A DNA stretch of 64,000 bases from Paenibacillus polymyxa M1 (GTDB lineage: Bacteria; Bacillota; Bacilli; Paenibacillales; Paenibacillaceae). The notes under the pieces are model-generated. The model saw nothing but the letters and a program-made list of their open reading frames with translations. It was not told the origin of the DNA and made no database searches. The stretch is taken from NCBI RefSeq assembly GCF_000237325.1, contig NC_017542.1:4312501-4376500 (forward strand). Reading direction: 5' to 3'. This document shows, one piece after another, positions 28,159 through 36,626 of this stretch. How positions within the stretch are numbered: position 1 is the stretch's first letter; each line of letters begins with the position of its first letter. The translations under genes and the position numbers were made by a program.

Positions 28159-28824
28159 TCAGGCTGCCTGTGATTGTGATTTGCGCTTAATCACCAGTTT
28201 AGTGCTTGGTTTGATTGCTCTTTTGACGACCATCATTAAGGAAATCAATACAATTACCCCCATAAAGATAGCGACCGGCATATATCCCGTATACGAAATC
28301 AGCTCTACAACCGGATACAGGATGGCAGGCACCCTGAACGAATACTCATCAGCCGTCTCCATATAATACGCTAGCCAGGAGAGAAAGCCCCCGATCAATA
28401 ATGTGTATAGAAAAAAGACGATCGACGGTTTCATAGATGCCCAAGCTGTATTCGTAGATTGCTCATAAGTATAATCCTTTTTCATATAGCTGTACAAATG
28501 CTGTACGAACGCGTCCTTTTCGTCACTGGCAAATTCCATTTTCACTTTTTCAGCTGTGGAGCTCCCTGCTTTTGTATAGGTAAGAAGCAATGTATCATCA
28601 AATTTGGTCAAATTTGTTTGCACGCTTTCTATTGCATGTAATGGAATACAATAATCATAATGCTCCATTTCTTCCATCGTCACAGTTCCTTCGGAAAGCT
28701 GCACACTGATTGCTTCTGCCTGAGCCTGAGCCAAATCGGTAAGAATGGCATGAGGATGAAGAATAGCAAAACGTTTATTATCCAATTTATAAATTTTCGT
28801 TTTCTCATCATCATGAACGGACAT
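28159..28824 (-). CDS. Membrane protein of unknown function
   Basis: About 221 residues. The N-terminal 130 residues are soluble and may be PH-like (alternating strands such as FDDTLLLTYTKAG, EKVKMEF). Two or three helices follow (SIVFFLYTLLIGGFLSWLAYY, VAIFMGVIVLISLMMVV), and the tail is basic. The ATG at 28824 has GGGGG six bases upstream, better than the open frame's first codon at 28848. It lies 50 bases after the DUF2167 gene on the same strand and may be co-transcribed. Confidence 0.7.
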   Translation of the reverse strand: MSVHDDEKTKIYKLDNKRFAILHPHAILTDLAQAQAEAISVQLSEGTVTMEEMEHYDYCIPLHAIESVQTNLTKFDDTLLLTYTKAGSSTAEKVKMEFASDEKDAFVQHLYSYMKKDYTYEQSTNTAWASMKPSIVFFLYTLLIGGFLSWLAYYMETADEYSFRVPAILYPVVELISYTGYMPVAIFMGVIVLISLMMVVKRAIKPSTKLVIKRKSQSQAA

Positions 28825-28874
28825 ACAAATCCCCCTTTTTATCAGCAATTTTATTATGGTGTGTTTCTTTAGAG

Positions 28875-29843
28875 CTACCGTGATGTTTCTGACTGATCCT
28901 GAGCATTCGTTTCATTGTGCAAGGATTCTGATTTTTTCTTGCGAAATAATTTGGCAAAAAACTTGCCTATCACACCAAACACACCTGCACAAGCAGCACC
29001 AATGAGGACGAGCACCTTAATTCCCGCGCCCTTAAAAAAAGCAATGATTAATGCCAACAAGCCTACCTTTTTAGCTACTGCCAAGCCAGCTCCTCCCAAG
29101 ATCAGTCCAGTCAGGCCATACTCAGAAATTTTGTCTGTTGAAGCATTAAAATCCTCGTATCGCTCACCTGATTTGACGGTCAACTTGGGTAATATTTTCT
29201 CATTCAAAAACTTCTTATCCGCCTCCAAATGTGCAGGATCGGACACTAATATGGCAGAGATATAACCCTGACGAGTGAGCACGCGAACATTATAATTAAT
29301 CAGCTTTTCCTTGTTCCCATCCTCCGCCAGCATAGACCAAGTTAGATTATGGGTCGCTTCATTATAAAAAGGCTCCACATCCCAGCCTGTAACATACAGG
29401 CGATCACTTTCCGCCTTTTCCTTGTTACTCTCTTCCGTACCTTCTTTATAACTATCTAGAATGGCATCTGCATCGATATCTTCTTTTTCATCATCCTTGA
29501 TATGTCCAAGTTCATAGTATTCAAAAACAACTTCCCAATTTTGATTTTCATCCTTCGGAAATATACTCCCAATTTCCTTGCCAGATGGCTTTTCGTGATT
29601 CATCTCGCTTACCTTTGCAGTGTTAGCCGCATCCAAAAAAAGAAGAGATGAGTCTAAATCAACCGTAGCCACCTTTCCCAGGTCTACCTTTCGGCCACCT
29701 TCAACCCATTTTAATTGTTCACTGGATGAAGCCCACGCGTTTCCTCCACTGAGTAACACCAGACTAAGCGCCAACAGCGCTCCCAAAATCGTTTGGCTCC
29801 ATCTCATTTTGTTGTTACATTTGTTATCTAGTCTCTTATTCAA
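28875..29843 (-). CDS. DUF2167 family membrane protein
   Basis: 322-residue envelope protein with a signal peptide (LGALLALSLVLLSGGNAWAS) and a large extracytoplasmic DUF2167 domain containing WDVEPFYNEATHNLTWSM and VRVLTRQGYISAIL. Hydrophobic helices lie near 245-295 and the tail is charged. The family's function is unknown. The TTG start is supported by AAAGGAG nine bases upstream. Confidence 0.8.
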   Translation of the reverse strand: MNKRLDNKCNNKMRWSQTILGALLALSLVLLSGGNAWASSSEQLKWVEGGRKVDLGKVATVDLDSSLLFLDAANTAKVSEMNHEKPSGKEIGSIFPKDENQNWEVVFEYYELGHIKDDEKEDIDADAILDSYKEGTEESNKEKAESDRLYVTGWDVEPFYNEATHNLTWSMLAEDGNKEKLINYNVRVLTRQGYISAILVSDPAHLEADKKFLNEKILPKLTVKSGERYEDFNASTDKISEYGLTGLILGGAGLAVAKKVGLLALIIAFFKGAGIKVLVLIGAACAGVFGVIGKFFAKLFRKKKSESLHNETNAQDQSETSR

Positions 29844-30307
29844 AACTCATTACTCCTTTATAAATTCCAATATCTCCCGTGTCCCCAACCATATTAGCCA
29901 CTGCTTTATATTTTGTCAATTCACAGTAGCAAAGGGCGTTTCCAAGACTTAATACTCATTTTTATACATATGTATGCAAATTTCTACTCTAATCGGACTG
30001 GTTTTACAAGGTATAGAGGAGCGATATGAAAAGACTCATCATGGACAAGCACAATTGCGTTAATGGCTGCAACTTATCCGTTCAAGTCTCATCTAGCATA
30101 TAAAATGTCGAATTTCAGCAGAATAAGAAATGTACACTTCACTAAACAAGCGACTATAGTCTTAGTGACTTTATTCCTGTTTTTTATACATATGTCATCT
30201 TTTTTATTTAAAAGAATGTATAGGCTTACACCGGATTGATTTATCAAATGCCGGGACATAGAAGTAAAGATAGAGGGGATGCACACTCCACTCCTCTATC
30301 AGTTATT
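29844..30307. other. Intergenic region with a 15-base direct repeat and one tiny frame
   Basis: TTTTTATACATATGT occurs at 29959-29973 and again at 30181-30195. Between the copies a 25-codon plus-strand frame at 30026-30103 has GAGGAG just before its ATG. It contains two cysteines and is too short to judge. The terminator of the operon to the right sits at 30269-30300. Confidence 0.4.
30269..30300 (-). terminator. Terminator of the tube/sheath-like operon
   Basis: GATAGAGG pairs with CCTCTATC directly after the last gene on the minus strand, followed by TTTACTT. It is moderately convincing and marks the operon's end. Confidence 0.55.
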
Positions 30308-31084
30308 TTAATCCACAATCATCCGTCCGGCTCCGCCGCCCTGCCAGCGGCCTGCTGTGCGCTTCCCCCGTCCGGCTCCTTCCAAAATCAACACTAGCTG
30401 CCTATGGAGCTGAGCATGTGAAAATTCCTTATATTCCGCACCACTTCGGTTCGCAATATAATGCTGGATAGATTCTCTGTCCACAGCCTCCAGGTTCAGA
30501 CACATCAGTGCAAACATACAATCCATCGGATCGTTTGTACCGCTTTTGAGCAGTTCGGATGCAAAGTAGCGCATCGTTTCCGGGCGCAATGTGCTTTGAT
30601 ACAAGCCCGCAAACGGGACATGGATATCACTCCATGTATTAAATTCAGTAGCCATATCAGCAAAATCCTGATAATTGGAGCGAAGCACGGCTCCATCTTT
30701 GAGTTTGAACCGGCCCAGCTCCAGTTCATCCAATCCGATCTCAGCCTCGGCCTCCAGCACAATATCTGCATGATGCATGGTGAAATCCGGGCGATCTGTT
30801 TGTTCCAAAAAAAGCAGCTTCAACACCGACAGCCGCCCCGTGGCTGCATACGGCACTTCCTGTTCCTGCTCTAGCAGGTATAATCTATTCTTGTGCTTTA
30901 CAATGCCTCTGCCTACGGTCAGCGCATGTTCCCCAACGGTCACGTTCATTCCGGTAATAATGCCATCCGAATAATCCTGATATCGGATATCCAGAAAGCT
31001 ACGTGGGTAATCCCGCAGATTTTCCAGCATCTCGGTTTTGAGAATACGACCTTTTTCAAACTTTGGAACGATATGCGTTAACAT
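30308..31084 (-). CDS. Unassigned protein of the tube/sheath-like cluster, possible baseplate or adaptor component
   Basis: 258 residues, soluble. The N-terminal part contains SDGIITGMNVTVGEHALTVG followed by GRGIVKHKNRLYLL, a beta-rich pattern reminiscent of phage baseplate or receptor-binding N-domains and of the shell domain of T6SS TssK. The middle is mixed, and the C-terminus is helical with a Gly/Arg-rich end (GRGKRTAGRWQGGGAGR). GAAAGGAGGG precedes the ATG. It is the last gene of the operon. The resemblance is pattern-level only and I do not recognise a named family. Confidence 0.6.
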   Translation of the reverse strand: MLTHIVPKFEKGRILKTEMLENLRDYPRSFLDIRYQDYSDGIITGMNVTVGEHALTVGRGIVKHKNRLYLLEQEQEVPYAATGRLSVLKLLFLEQTDRPDFTMHHADIVLEAEAEIGLDELELGRFKLKDGAVLRSNYQDFADMATEFNTWSDIHVPFAGLYQSTLRPETMRYFASELLKSGTNDPMDCMFALMCLNLEAVDRESIQHYIANRSGAEYKEFSHAQLHRQLVLILEGAGRGKRTAGRWQGGGAGRMIVD

Positions 31085-31101
31085 GGGGTTCCCTCCTTTC
31101 T

Positions 31102-31257
31102 CTATTCTTCTTTATTTAGGGGAACAGATAGCCGATTCACACCGGGCGCAGGCGGCGGAACTGTAACTCCATCATCGGTGGTGGGTGGAGCTTTACTTAC
31201 TCCAAGTAATCCAATAAATAGACGAAAATTCTTTTCTATACATCTGCGTAAATCCAT
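31102..31257 (-). CDS. 51-residue proline-rich small protein in the cluster
   Basis: A small gene with a strong ribosome site (AGGGGGAG before the ATG at 31257) placed neatly between the RDD gene and the last gene of the operon. The N-terminal 20 residues are basic and amphipathic or hydrophobic (RRCIEKNFRLFIGLLG). The rest is a flexible tail with VTVPPPAPG and an acidic end. It could be a short adaptor or membrane-associated peptide. I know of no relative. Confidence 0.55.
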   Translation of the reverse strand: MDLRRCIEKNFRLFIGLLGVSKAPPTTDDGVTVPPPAPGVNRLSVPLNKEE

Positions 31258-31316
31258 CGTGCTCCCCCTGATTGAAGACTGAGGTTCATTATGATCTCAG
31301 AATTTATTACCTACCT

Positions 31317-31829
31317 TTACATCCCGGCTCCGCGCCCAGCCTGCTCGCGAAGTATATAATTCAGCTCACGCTTGTCCACAACATAGGTACGGGCGATCAG
31401 ATCGTGAAGAGCCTGTTTTCTAGCTGTAAAGCCTGCCATGATAAAACCGATCCACAAAATGATACTCGATACAATTTTACTCCAGTAGCGGGCACTCGCA
31501 CGTCCAAAGCTCAGCTTTTGGTTAAATTCATCTACTACAACGATACCAAGAGCCAGTTTGCCCACCGTAGCTCTGCATTTGGACGATTCCATGATCGCAA
31601 AATACAGCCATGAAGCCCCCAAATTCATCAAAGTTTGTCCCAATAATTGCATGGTAAAAATAGCAGTCGGCCCGTTTGTCAGCATAGAGGTTTCTGCCGG
31701 AGATGGCACCCAATCTCCAATGGCCTGAATGATGATCCAGACCAGTCCGATTATCATAAATACAAATCCTAAAATAAGGATGTCAATGATATAGGCTAAA
31801 GTTCGTTTCCAAAAACCTGCATACAGCAT
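31317..31829 (-). CDS. RDD-family membrane protein of the cluster
   Basis: About 170 residues with three to four helices. RDD-family features are the N-terminal FWKRTLAYIIDILIL (Arg and Asp), ATVGKLALGIVVVDE, and ALHDLIARTYVVDK at the end. The function is unknown; some relatives affect ion exchange or anchor assemblies. GGAGGG before the ATG at 31829 fixes the start. The open frame's longer N-terminus from 31979 overlaps the upstream gene and lacks support. Confidence 0.75.
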   Translation of the reverse strand: MLYAGFWKRTLAYIIDILILGFVFMIIGLVWIIIQAIGDWVPSPAETSMLTNGPTAIFTMQLLGQTLMNLGASWLYFAIMESSKCRATVGKLALGIVVVDEFNQKLSFGRASARYWSKIVSSIILWIGFIMAGFTARKQALHDLIARTYVVDKRELNYILREQAGRGAGM

Positions 31830-31890
31830 GTTATTCCCTCCAAGTGTTGTGTGCTTTTCTGATTTCTGCATTTGAATAATTCTTAATTTA

Positions 31891-34542
31891 TTATTTCGTG
31901 CCGTCAAAGAAATCCAGCTCGGAGAGATCATTTTCGAAGGCAAAAAAGCGCTTGGGACCCAGATACAGCAATTCATCACGGCGGGTAATCGGTACTACAT
32001 AAAAGCCCCAACGACTATCCCCGACAAAAACAAAATATTTCGTTTCCTCATTGCGGATGGAGTCCGTATCATCCTGCGGGATATCCCGACCGTACAGCTC
32101 TGCGATTTCCTCATACGGCATGGGTTCAAAAGCATCTGGCCGACTGCGGTACACATGGCGCTGACGCAGCTTACCCCCGTTGGCCGTCAGGAAGAATTCC
32201 ACTTCGACCGCTTGAGACGGCCGGGAAATCGAACCGCGTACCCGGCTGCTTTCCAAACTCGCAATCAGCTCCTTCTCACGCCCCGTATGCGTCCATGCGC
32301 TGACCGTATACGGAATAGCTGGAATATGATTGGTAATGACAGGCTCAATGGTCCCCATTTTTTTAGCGTTCAGGTAACGGATAGCCCCGCGCAGACAGGC
32401 CATTTTCAACTCAGGTACCCGGCTTAGATCTTCTGCCTTTTGTCGGAACTCAATACTGCGCCCTGGCACAAATTCCTTAAGTGCTTCGCGGAACACGTCT
32501 ATCCGGCAGGACTGCCCGGTCAGTTTGATAATCGAATAATCCTGCAAGCGCCCCTCCAAATAAAAATCATCCAGAAACTTGCGCACAATATTGTAGATAT
32601 CTGCCTTAAGTAGCTGCTGTACTTCACGAATATTAAACACCACATCAGGCAAACCATATTCATCACGGAACCGTCCGTTCTCAATCACCGAAACCAGCCA
32701 ACGATCCATTACGGCAATGTTCAGGTCGCTTTCAGCAGATAATACCTGCTCGGATTCAAAGCGACTGCGCAAGATCCCCGTACGTAGGAAAAATTCCTTT
32801 TTCATATTTTCTGCCGCACTCCACAACAGATGAAAATTACTCAGTACCCGTTGATATTCATCCCGTGTAGCATGCTCATACCGTTTGAACGCGGTAGGCA
32901 AGATCGCCTCTGCGTCACGATAGTGTTCCTCCAGCCCTGCATATACAGCATCTACACCAAACTCATCCACATGACGGTACAAATCTCCCGAAGGAATGCC
33001 GATCAGAGCATCAATATCGGTGTCTGGCAAACGCGTCTCGGCAGCATAATAACCTGCAAATACAATTTTCATAAACTGCATAATCCGGTACGTCAGATTG
33101 TTGCCGCCAAAGTTGGTATCCCCATTTTCATACGTTGTGTGAATATCCAGCTTGTAAGCAATTCGTCCATCTTCTATCCGAAAGCGGCAGGAAGACAGAT
33201 CTGTCGTGCCCCCACCACAATCAATGACAAGTGCCTGATACTCCTCACCGTCTGCAAAAGTTCCTCGTTCCATCTGGTCTGCCAACGTGTTGTAGAGCAC
33301 TGCCAGCCCTTCGTCCAGCGCATCCTCTGCTTCAATCCGGTAATCAGGCAAAATATCGCTAAACATCTCAATAAACTGGGGCTGCAGCTTGACAGGAGCA
33401 GAAAAGTGTAAATTGCGAAACCGACACTTAAATTGTTGCTCGGCTGTAGCAATCACATAACGGATAAAAGCCGCTAAAATATCGCTGCGGGAAGCGGTTG
33501 CTGTATTCCCCTCAGAATCCATTAATTCTTCGATTCGCTTATAGTCATTGACCCAACGTTTAATCCCCCGTAATACCGTGGCACGGCTGCCTGCCACGTC
33601 GCTTCCACGTAGTGCCTCCTCCCCAAATGCATAAACGATATGCTCAGGATTAGAGCAGTCCGCGACGCGAATGACGGTCGGCAACACTTCGATCCAGTCG
33701 CCTTCCGTACCTTCTGGGCCAGGGAATGATACATAATTGATGGCATCCAGCCTTACCGTGCTGCTCATACCTGTATCAGGGGCCGTAACGTAGGAACTAT
33801 CCAAATAAGCACCTGCTGTGGTGTTCGAGGTGCCAAAGTCAATCGCCAGTACCGCATCGGTTGTTTCCGTGCCCCGAATGATCAGCTCTGCCACCGGGAT
33901 TCGGTGACCTTGAAGTTTCAGCGGTAGCATCGGCTTGTCTCCATAGTAGAGGTTATAAAAATATTCTGATTCCTGTCTTCGCAAAAACAGCAAGCTATAG
34001 CTATGATTGGATGTCTCTCGCAGTTCAGCATCGCGGTGACGAGAAAGATAATATACGCCTGTTCGTCCCTCGTCCTTCACCAAATTTAAAACACCACACA
34101 ATTCTCCTGTCGCATTCACCAGCAGCACATTAGATGAGCTCAGCCAAGGCAAATCGGATTCGATCCGATAGTTGTCCATGCGACCTGTGCGCACACCCTG
34201 ATACAGCGTGATTTTGGCGGGAACCCGGATACCACCGCTCTCCTGCCGGCGGTCGTTCCAGTTGCGCTGTAATGCCGATTGCATACGCTCAAAGCCGCCA
34301 GGATTGGGTCTGGTGATGAGTAGATGCTCCTCCGCGCTTCGAAATCGCAAAATTACGCGAATTAATTCTTCACGTGCCAGACGATTCGCAAAGCCCTCGA
34401 CCAGTCGCTCCTTATCACATATCCCGCGCAACTGAAAGGTCGTCATTTGCTCCAATTCCGCCCGCGTGTATTTGGTCGTGAAACGAGCGTTTTTTCGATC
34501 GGTGAGCGGGTCTAGCAACCTGTATGTATAGGGTCCGTTCAT
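31891..34542 (-). CDS. Hsp70-like ATPase with a 220-residue novel N-terminal extension
   Basis: 883-residue cytoplasmic protein of the actin/Hsp70 superfamily. Phosphate-binding loop 1 is AIDFGTSNTTAG near 233, loop 2 is VIDCGGGTTDLSS near 445, and the adenosine-site stretch KLTGQSCRIDVFREAL lies near 690. The first 220 residues are not Hsp70: they include a SAP/HeH-like helix pair (LEQMTTFQLRGICDKERL, then LAREELIRVIL) and a beta-rich region. The canonical substrate-binding domain is replaced by a C-terminus of about 120 residues. With the J-domain protein in the same operon it probably forms a dedicated chaperone for assembly of the cluster's proteins. That role is inference. Confidence 0.82.
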   Translation of the reverse strand: MNGPYTYRLLDPLTDRKNARFTTKYTRAELEQMTTFQLRGICDKERLVEGFANRLAREELIRVILRFRSAEEHLLITRPNPGGFERMQSALQRNWNDRRQESGGIRVPAKITLYQGVRTGRMDNYRIESDLPWLSSSNVLLVNATGELCGVLNLVKDEGRTGVYYLSRHRDAELRETSNHSYSLLFLRRQESEYFYNLYYGDKPMLPLKLQGHRIPVAELIIRGTETTDAVLAIDFGTSNTTAGAYLDSSYVTAPDTGMSSTVRLDAINYVSFPGPEGTEGDWIEVLPTVIRVADCSNPEHIVYAFGEEALRGSDVAGSRATVLRGIKRWVNDYKRIEELMDSEGNTATASRSDILAAFIRYVIATAEQQFKCRFRNLHFSAPVKLQPQFIEMFSDILPDYRIEAEDALDEGLAVLYNTLADQMERGTFADGEEYQALVIDCGGGTTDLSSCRFRIEDGRIAYKLDIHTTYENGDTNFGGNNLTYRIMQFMKIVFAGYYAAETRLPDTDIDALIGIPSGDLYRHVDEFGVDAVYAGLEEHYRDAEAILPTAFKRYEHATRDEYQRVLSNFHLLWSAAENMKKEFFLRTGILRSRFESEQVLSAESDLNIAVMDRWLVSVIENGRFRDEYGLPDVVFNIREVQQLLKADIYNIVRKFLDDFYLEGRLQDYSIIKLTGQSCRIDVFREALKEFVPGRSIEFRQKAEDLSRVPELKMACLRGAIRYLNAKKMGTIEPVITNHIPAIPYTVSAWTHTGREKELIASLESSRVRGSISRPSQAVEVEFFLTANGGKLRQRHVYRSRPDAFEPMPYEEIAELYGRDIPQDDTDSIRNEETKYFVFVGDSRWGFYVVPITRRDELLYLGPKRFFAFENDLSELDFFDGTK

Positions 34543-34573
34543 CGTTCACATGTCCTTTCTTAGCCATTTAGCT

Positions 34574-35269
34574 TTAATAGAGGGCGATAGCGTCAATTTT
34601 CATTGTAGGTTCTTCCTCCAAAATGCCGAAATGACTGGTCCAATACAATTCCGTCGTAAACCGTGCTGGAAGAAATAAATCGAGAATCAAATCGACTTTG
34701 ATTCGTGAGAGCATCGTTTCCTCCTGACCAATATATATGAGCAGTTCGTCTTTTTCCTCACAGTTGGTGTAAATGATCGAGCGATGAAAGACGCGACGCA
34801 TCGTTTGTTTTAGCAGATGTACGGCTTCCCCCGTCTCATACAGGCGCAGCAGGCCTTCAGCAATTGCGTCCTGTTCCTCACGGTTTAATTGTCCAAAAGC
34901 TTCCTTTACCTTCGGGCCAAAAATGCCATCCGCAATATCACGCTGAACAAACCGGATATGATACTCTCGCCGATTCATTCCTTGATACAAATCGATCTCC
35001 GCCAGAAAATGCATCATAATATCAAATAGCGACTCTCTCAGCTCTAGATCCTCTGCTGCATCCGGTGGAAACAGATCCCGAAAAATAGAATAAAAGCGGT
35101 AGTACGGATTAATCTCCACTACCTGCTCCAAATGGGAAGTATTCAGCTCAGCCAAGCTAAGCTCCATATACGGAGAGTAGCTGACAGCGGGTACAAAACG
35201 GATTTTATCTACATCCAGCCCCTGTTTCCTTGCGCGCATGAGCAGATCCCAAACATAATTCACACCCAT
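34574..35269 (-). CDS. Unassigned cluster protein
   Basis: 231 residues, soluble and mostly helical, with conserved-looking aromatic stretches (VSYSPYMELS, INPYYRFYSIFRDLFPP) and a beta-rich end (ELYWTSHFGILEEEP). It overlaps the end of the 439-residue gene by 10 bases, so the two are translationally coupled and probably interact. By position it could belong to a baseplate-like complex. I do not recognise a family. Confidence 0.65.
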   Translation of the reverse strand: MGVNYVWDLLMRARKQGLDVDKIRFVPAVSYSPYMELSLAELNTSHLEQVVEINPYYRFYSIFRDLFPPDAAEDLELRESLFDIMMHFLAEIDLYQGMNRREYHIRFVQRDIADGIFGPKVKEAFGQLNREEQDAIAEGLLRLYETGEAVHLLKQTMRRVFHRSIIYTNCEEKDELLIYIGQEETMLSRIKVDLILDLFLPARFTTELYWTSHFGILEEEPTMKIDAIALY

Positions 35270-36579
35270 TCTCCTTCACACTTGTACTCTGGAAAATACA
35301 TCTGCACTTCCGACACCAGAAAGCTCATTAAATCGGATAAAATGTAAGCAGGTGCAGTTGGCAAAACATCCTCGGAACCACGTCTGAACCCCAAACGCAT
35401 GATCTGCTTGCCATCCTCTGTCCGTACATTATCGCTGACAAACGGATTTAACAGATACGTCTGAGTTTTGGTTACAAGGTTGCTTATATCATTTCTCCCT
35501 GCACCTCCCCAGATGTCCACACGCTCTAGCTCCAGCCCCTGTGCCGCTTCAAACGAATTGACGATGCGCGTGATCTCTGCTTTGGCCCGGACAATCACGG
35601 CCTGTTTCCCTGCATAGCGACCCAAAAAGCTGTCTTGCCGCCGATTGGACAATACCGGATAGGTCTGACGACTAAGCTTGGTTGTAGCTGGTTTCGTAAC
35701 CTTCAACACATTCCACTCGCCAGATTTATCACGGGGTGTGACAATCGTCAGTTCCTCTTCTGTCCGCTTGATATAGCGGATATCGCTTTCAGTCCCGTCA
35801 ATCAGGTAACCATGCTCTGGTCCTGTTTTACGCAAAGGCAGCACATGCTCATAGTTCACACGATCCATAGCTGGTATAGGAAAACCGCTGTTCTTTAAAG
35901 CCAGTCTTTCAATGTTCCATAGCGGAAAAACATCGGCTTTCTTAAAAATGTCGAACTCCTCCAACGAAATCGTGATTTCATGGATTTCTTCATGAGCGGC
36001 CGGTTCGCCGTCTCCACCAATCAATACACAGTCCACAAATTTATAAGCGTACGGGTGATTAATCGTTTTCCACGGCATACCATTTTGCATAAACGTATGA
36101 TACAACTGCTCAATCTCCAAAATATAAGAACGGTTATGCTCCAAACGAAAACGAATCGGATAGTTTCCGGTTTCCGTGACCAGCATTCCTGAGAAAATTC
36201 GTTTGCTGCGTACCAGTGCCGAGATTCGTTCGGTCTCCATTTCGAGAAAAAGCGTAAACAGCGGCATCTCCCCGCCTTCGCCCACCACCTCTGCCACACG
36301 GCTGATGTCTACCTGTTTTTCTTCTGCATCGGAGGGCAACACAGGATATAAAAATTCATGAATCGGGTCATAGTCCTCACGCGATGTCAATGACACATAC
36401 ACATCAAACTTTTCTTCCGTATTCTCAATTTCCTCAAATACCCGCCGTTCTAGCTGGCGGGTCATTTCTTCCTGATATTCGACGAGGTTCATAAATACCC
36501 CGGCCATCATATTTTTCAGTAAACGTCTCTGCTCTAAATCGTCCATCTTGCTCAAACGATCCTGTACCAGCTCTTTCAC
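35260..36579 (-). CDS. Unassigned cluster protein, possible baseplate-like component
   Basis: 439 residues, soluble. The helical N-terminus is charged (DRLSKMDDLEQRRLLKNMM, then a coiled-coil-like segment to about 50). A mixed alpha/beta middle contains YDPIHEFLYPVLPSD, and a C-terminal stretch includes WGGAGRNDISN and NPFVSDNVRTEDG. The 231-residue protein is translated from an overlapping start. No catalytic motif is visible. A structural role in a tube assembly is inference from context. Confidence 0.65.
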   Translation of the reverse strand: MKELVQDRLSKMDDLEQRRLLKNMMAGVFMNLVEYQEEMTRQLERRVFEEIENTEEKFDVYVSLTSREDYDPIHEFLYPVLPSDAEEKQVDISRVAEVVGEGGEMPLFTLFLEMETERISALVRSKRIFSGMLVTETGNYPIRFRLEHNRSYILEIEQLYHTFMQNGMPWKTINHPYAYKFVDCVLIGGDGEPAAHEEIHEITISLEEFDIFKKADVFPLWNIERLALKNSGFPIPAMDRVNYEHVLPLRKTGPEHGYLIDGTESDIRYIKRTEEELTIVTPRDKSGEWNVLKVTKPATTKLSRQTYPVLSNRRQDSFLGRYAGKQAVIVRAKAEITRIVNSFEAAQGLELERVDIWGGAGRNDISNLVTKTQTYLLNPFVSDNVRTEDGKQIMRLGFRRGSEDVLPTAPAYILSDLMSFLVSEVQMYFPEYKCEGEWV

Positions 36580-36626
36580 GACGCCTCACTCCTTTCCGAC
36601 TCCAGCATTCAATGAACATTAAAAAC

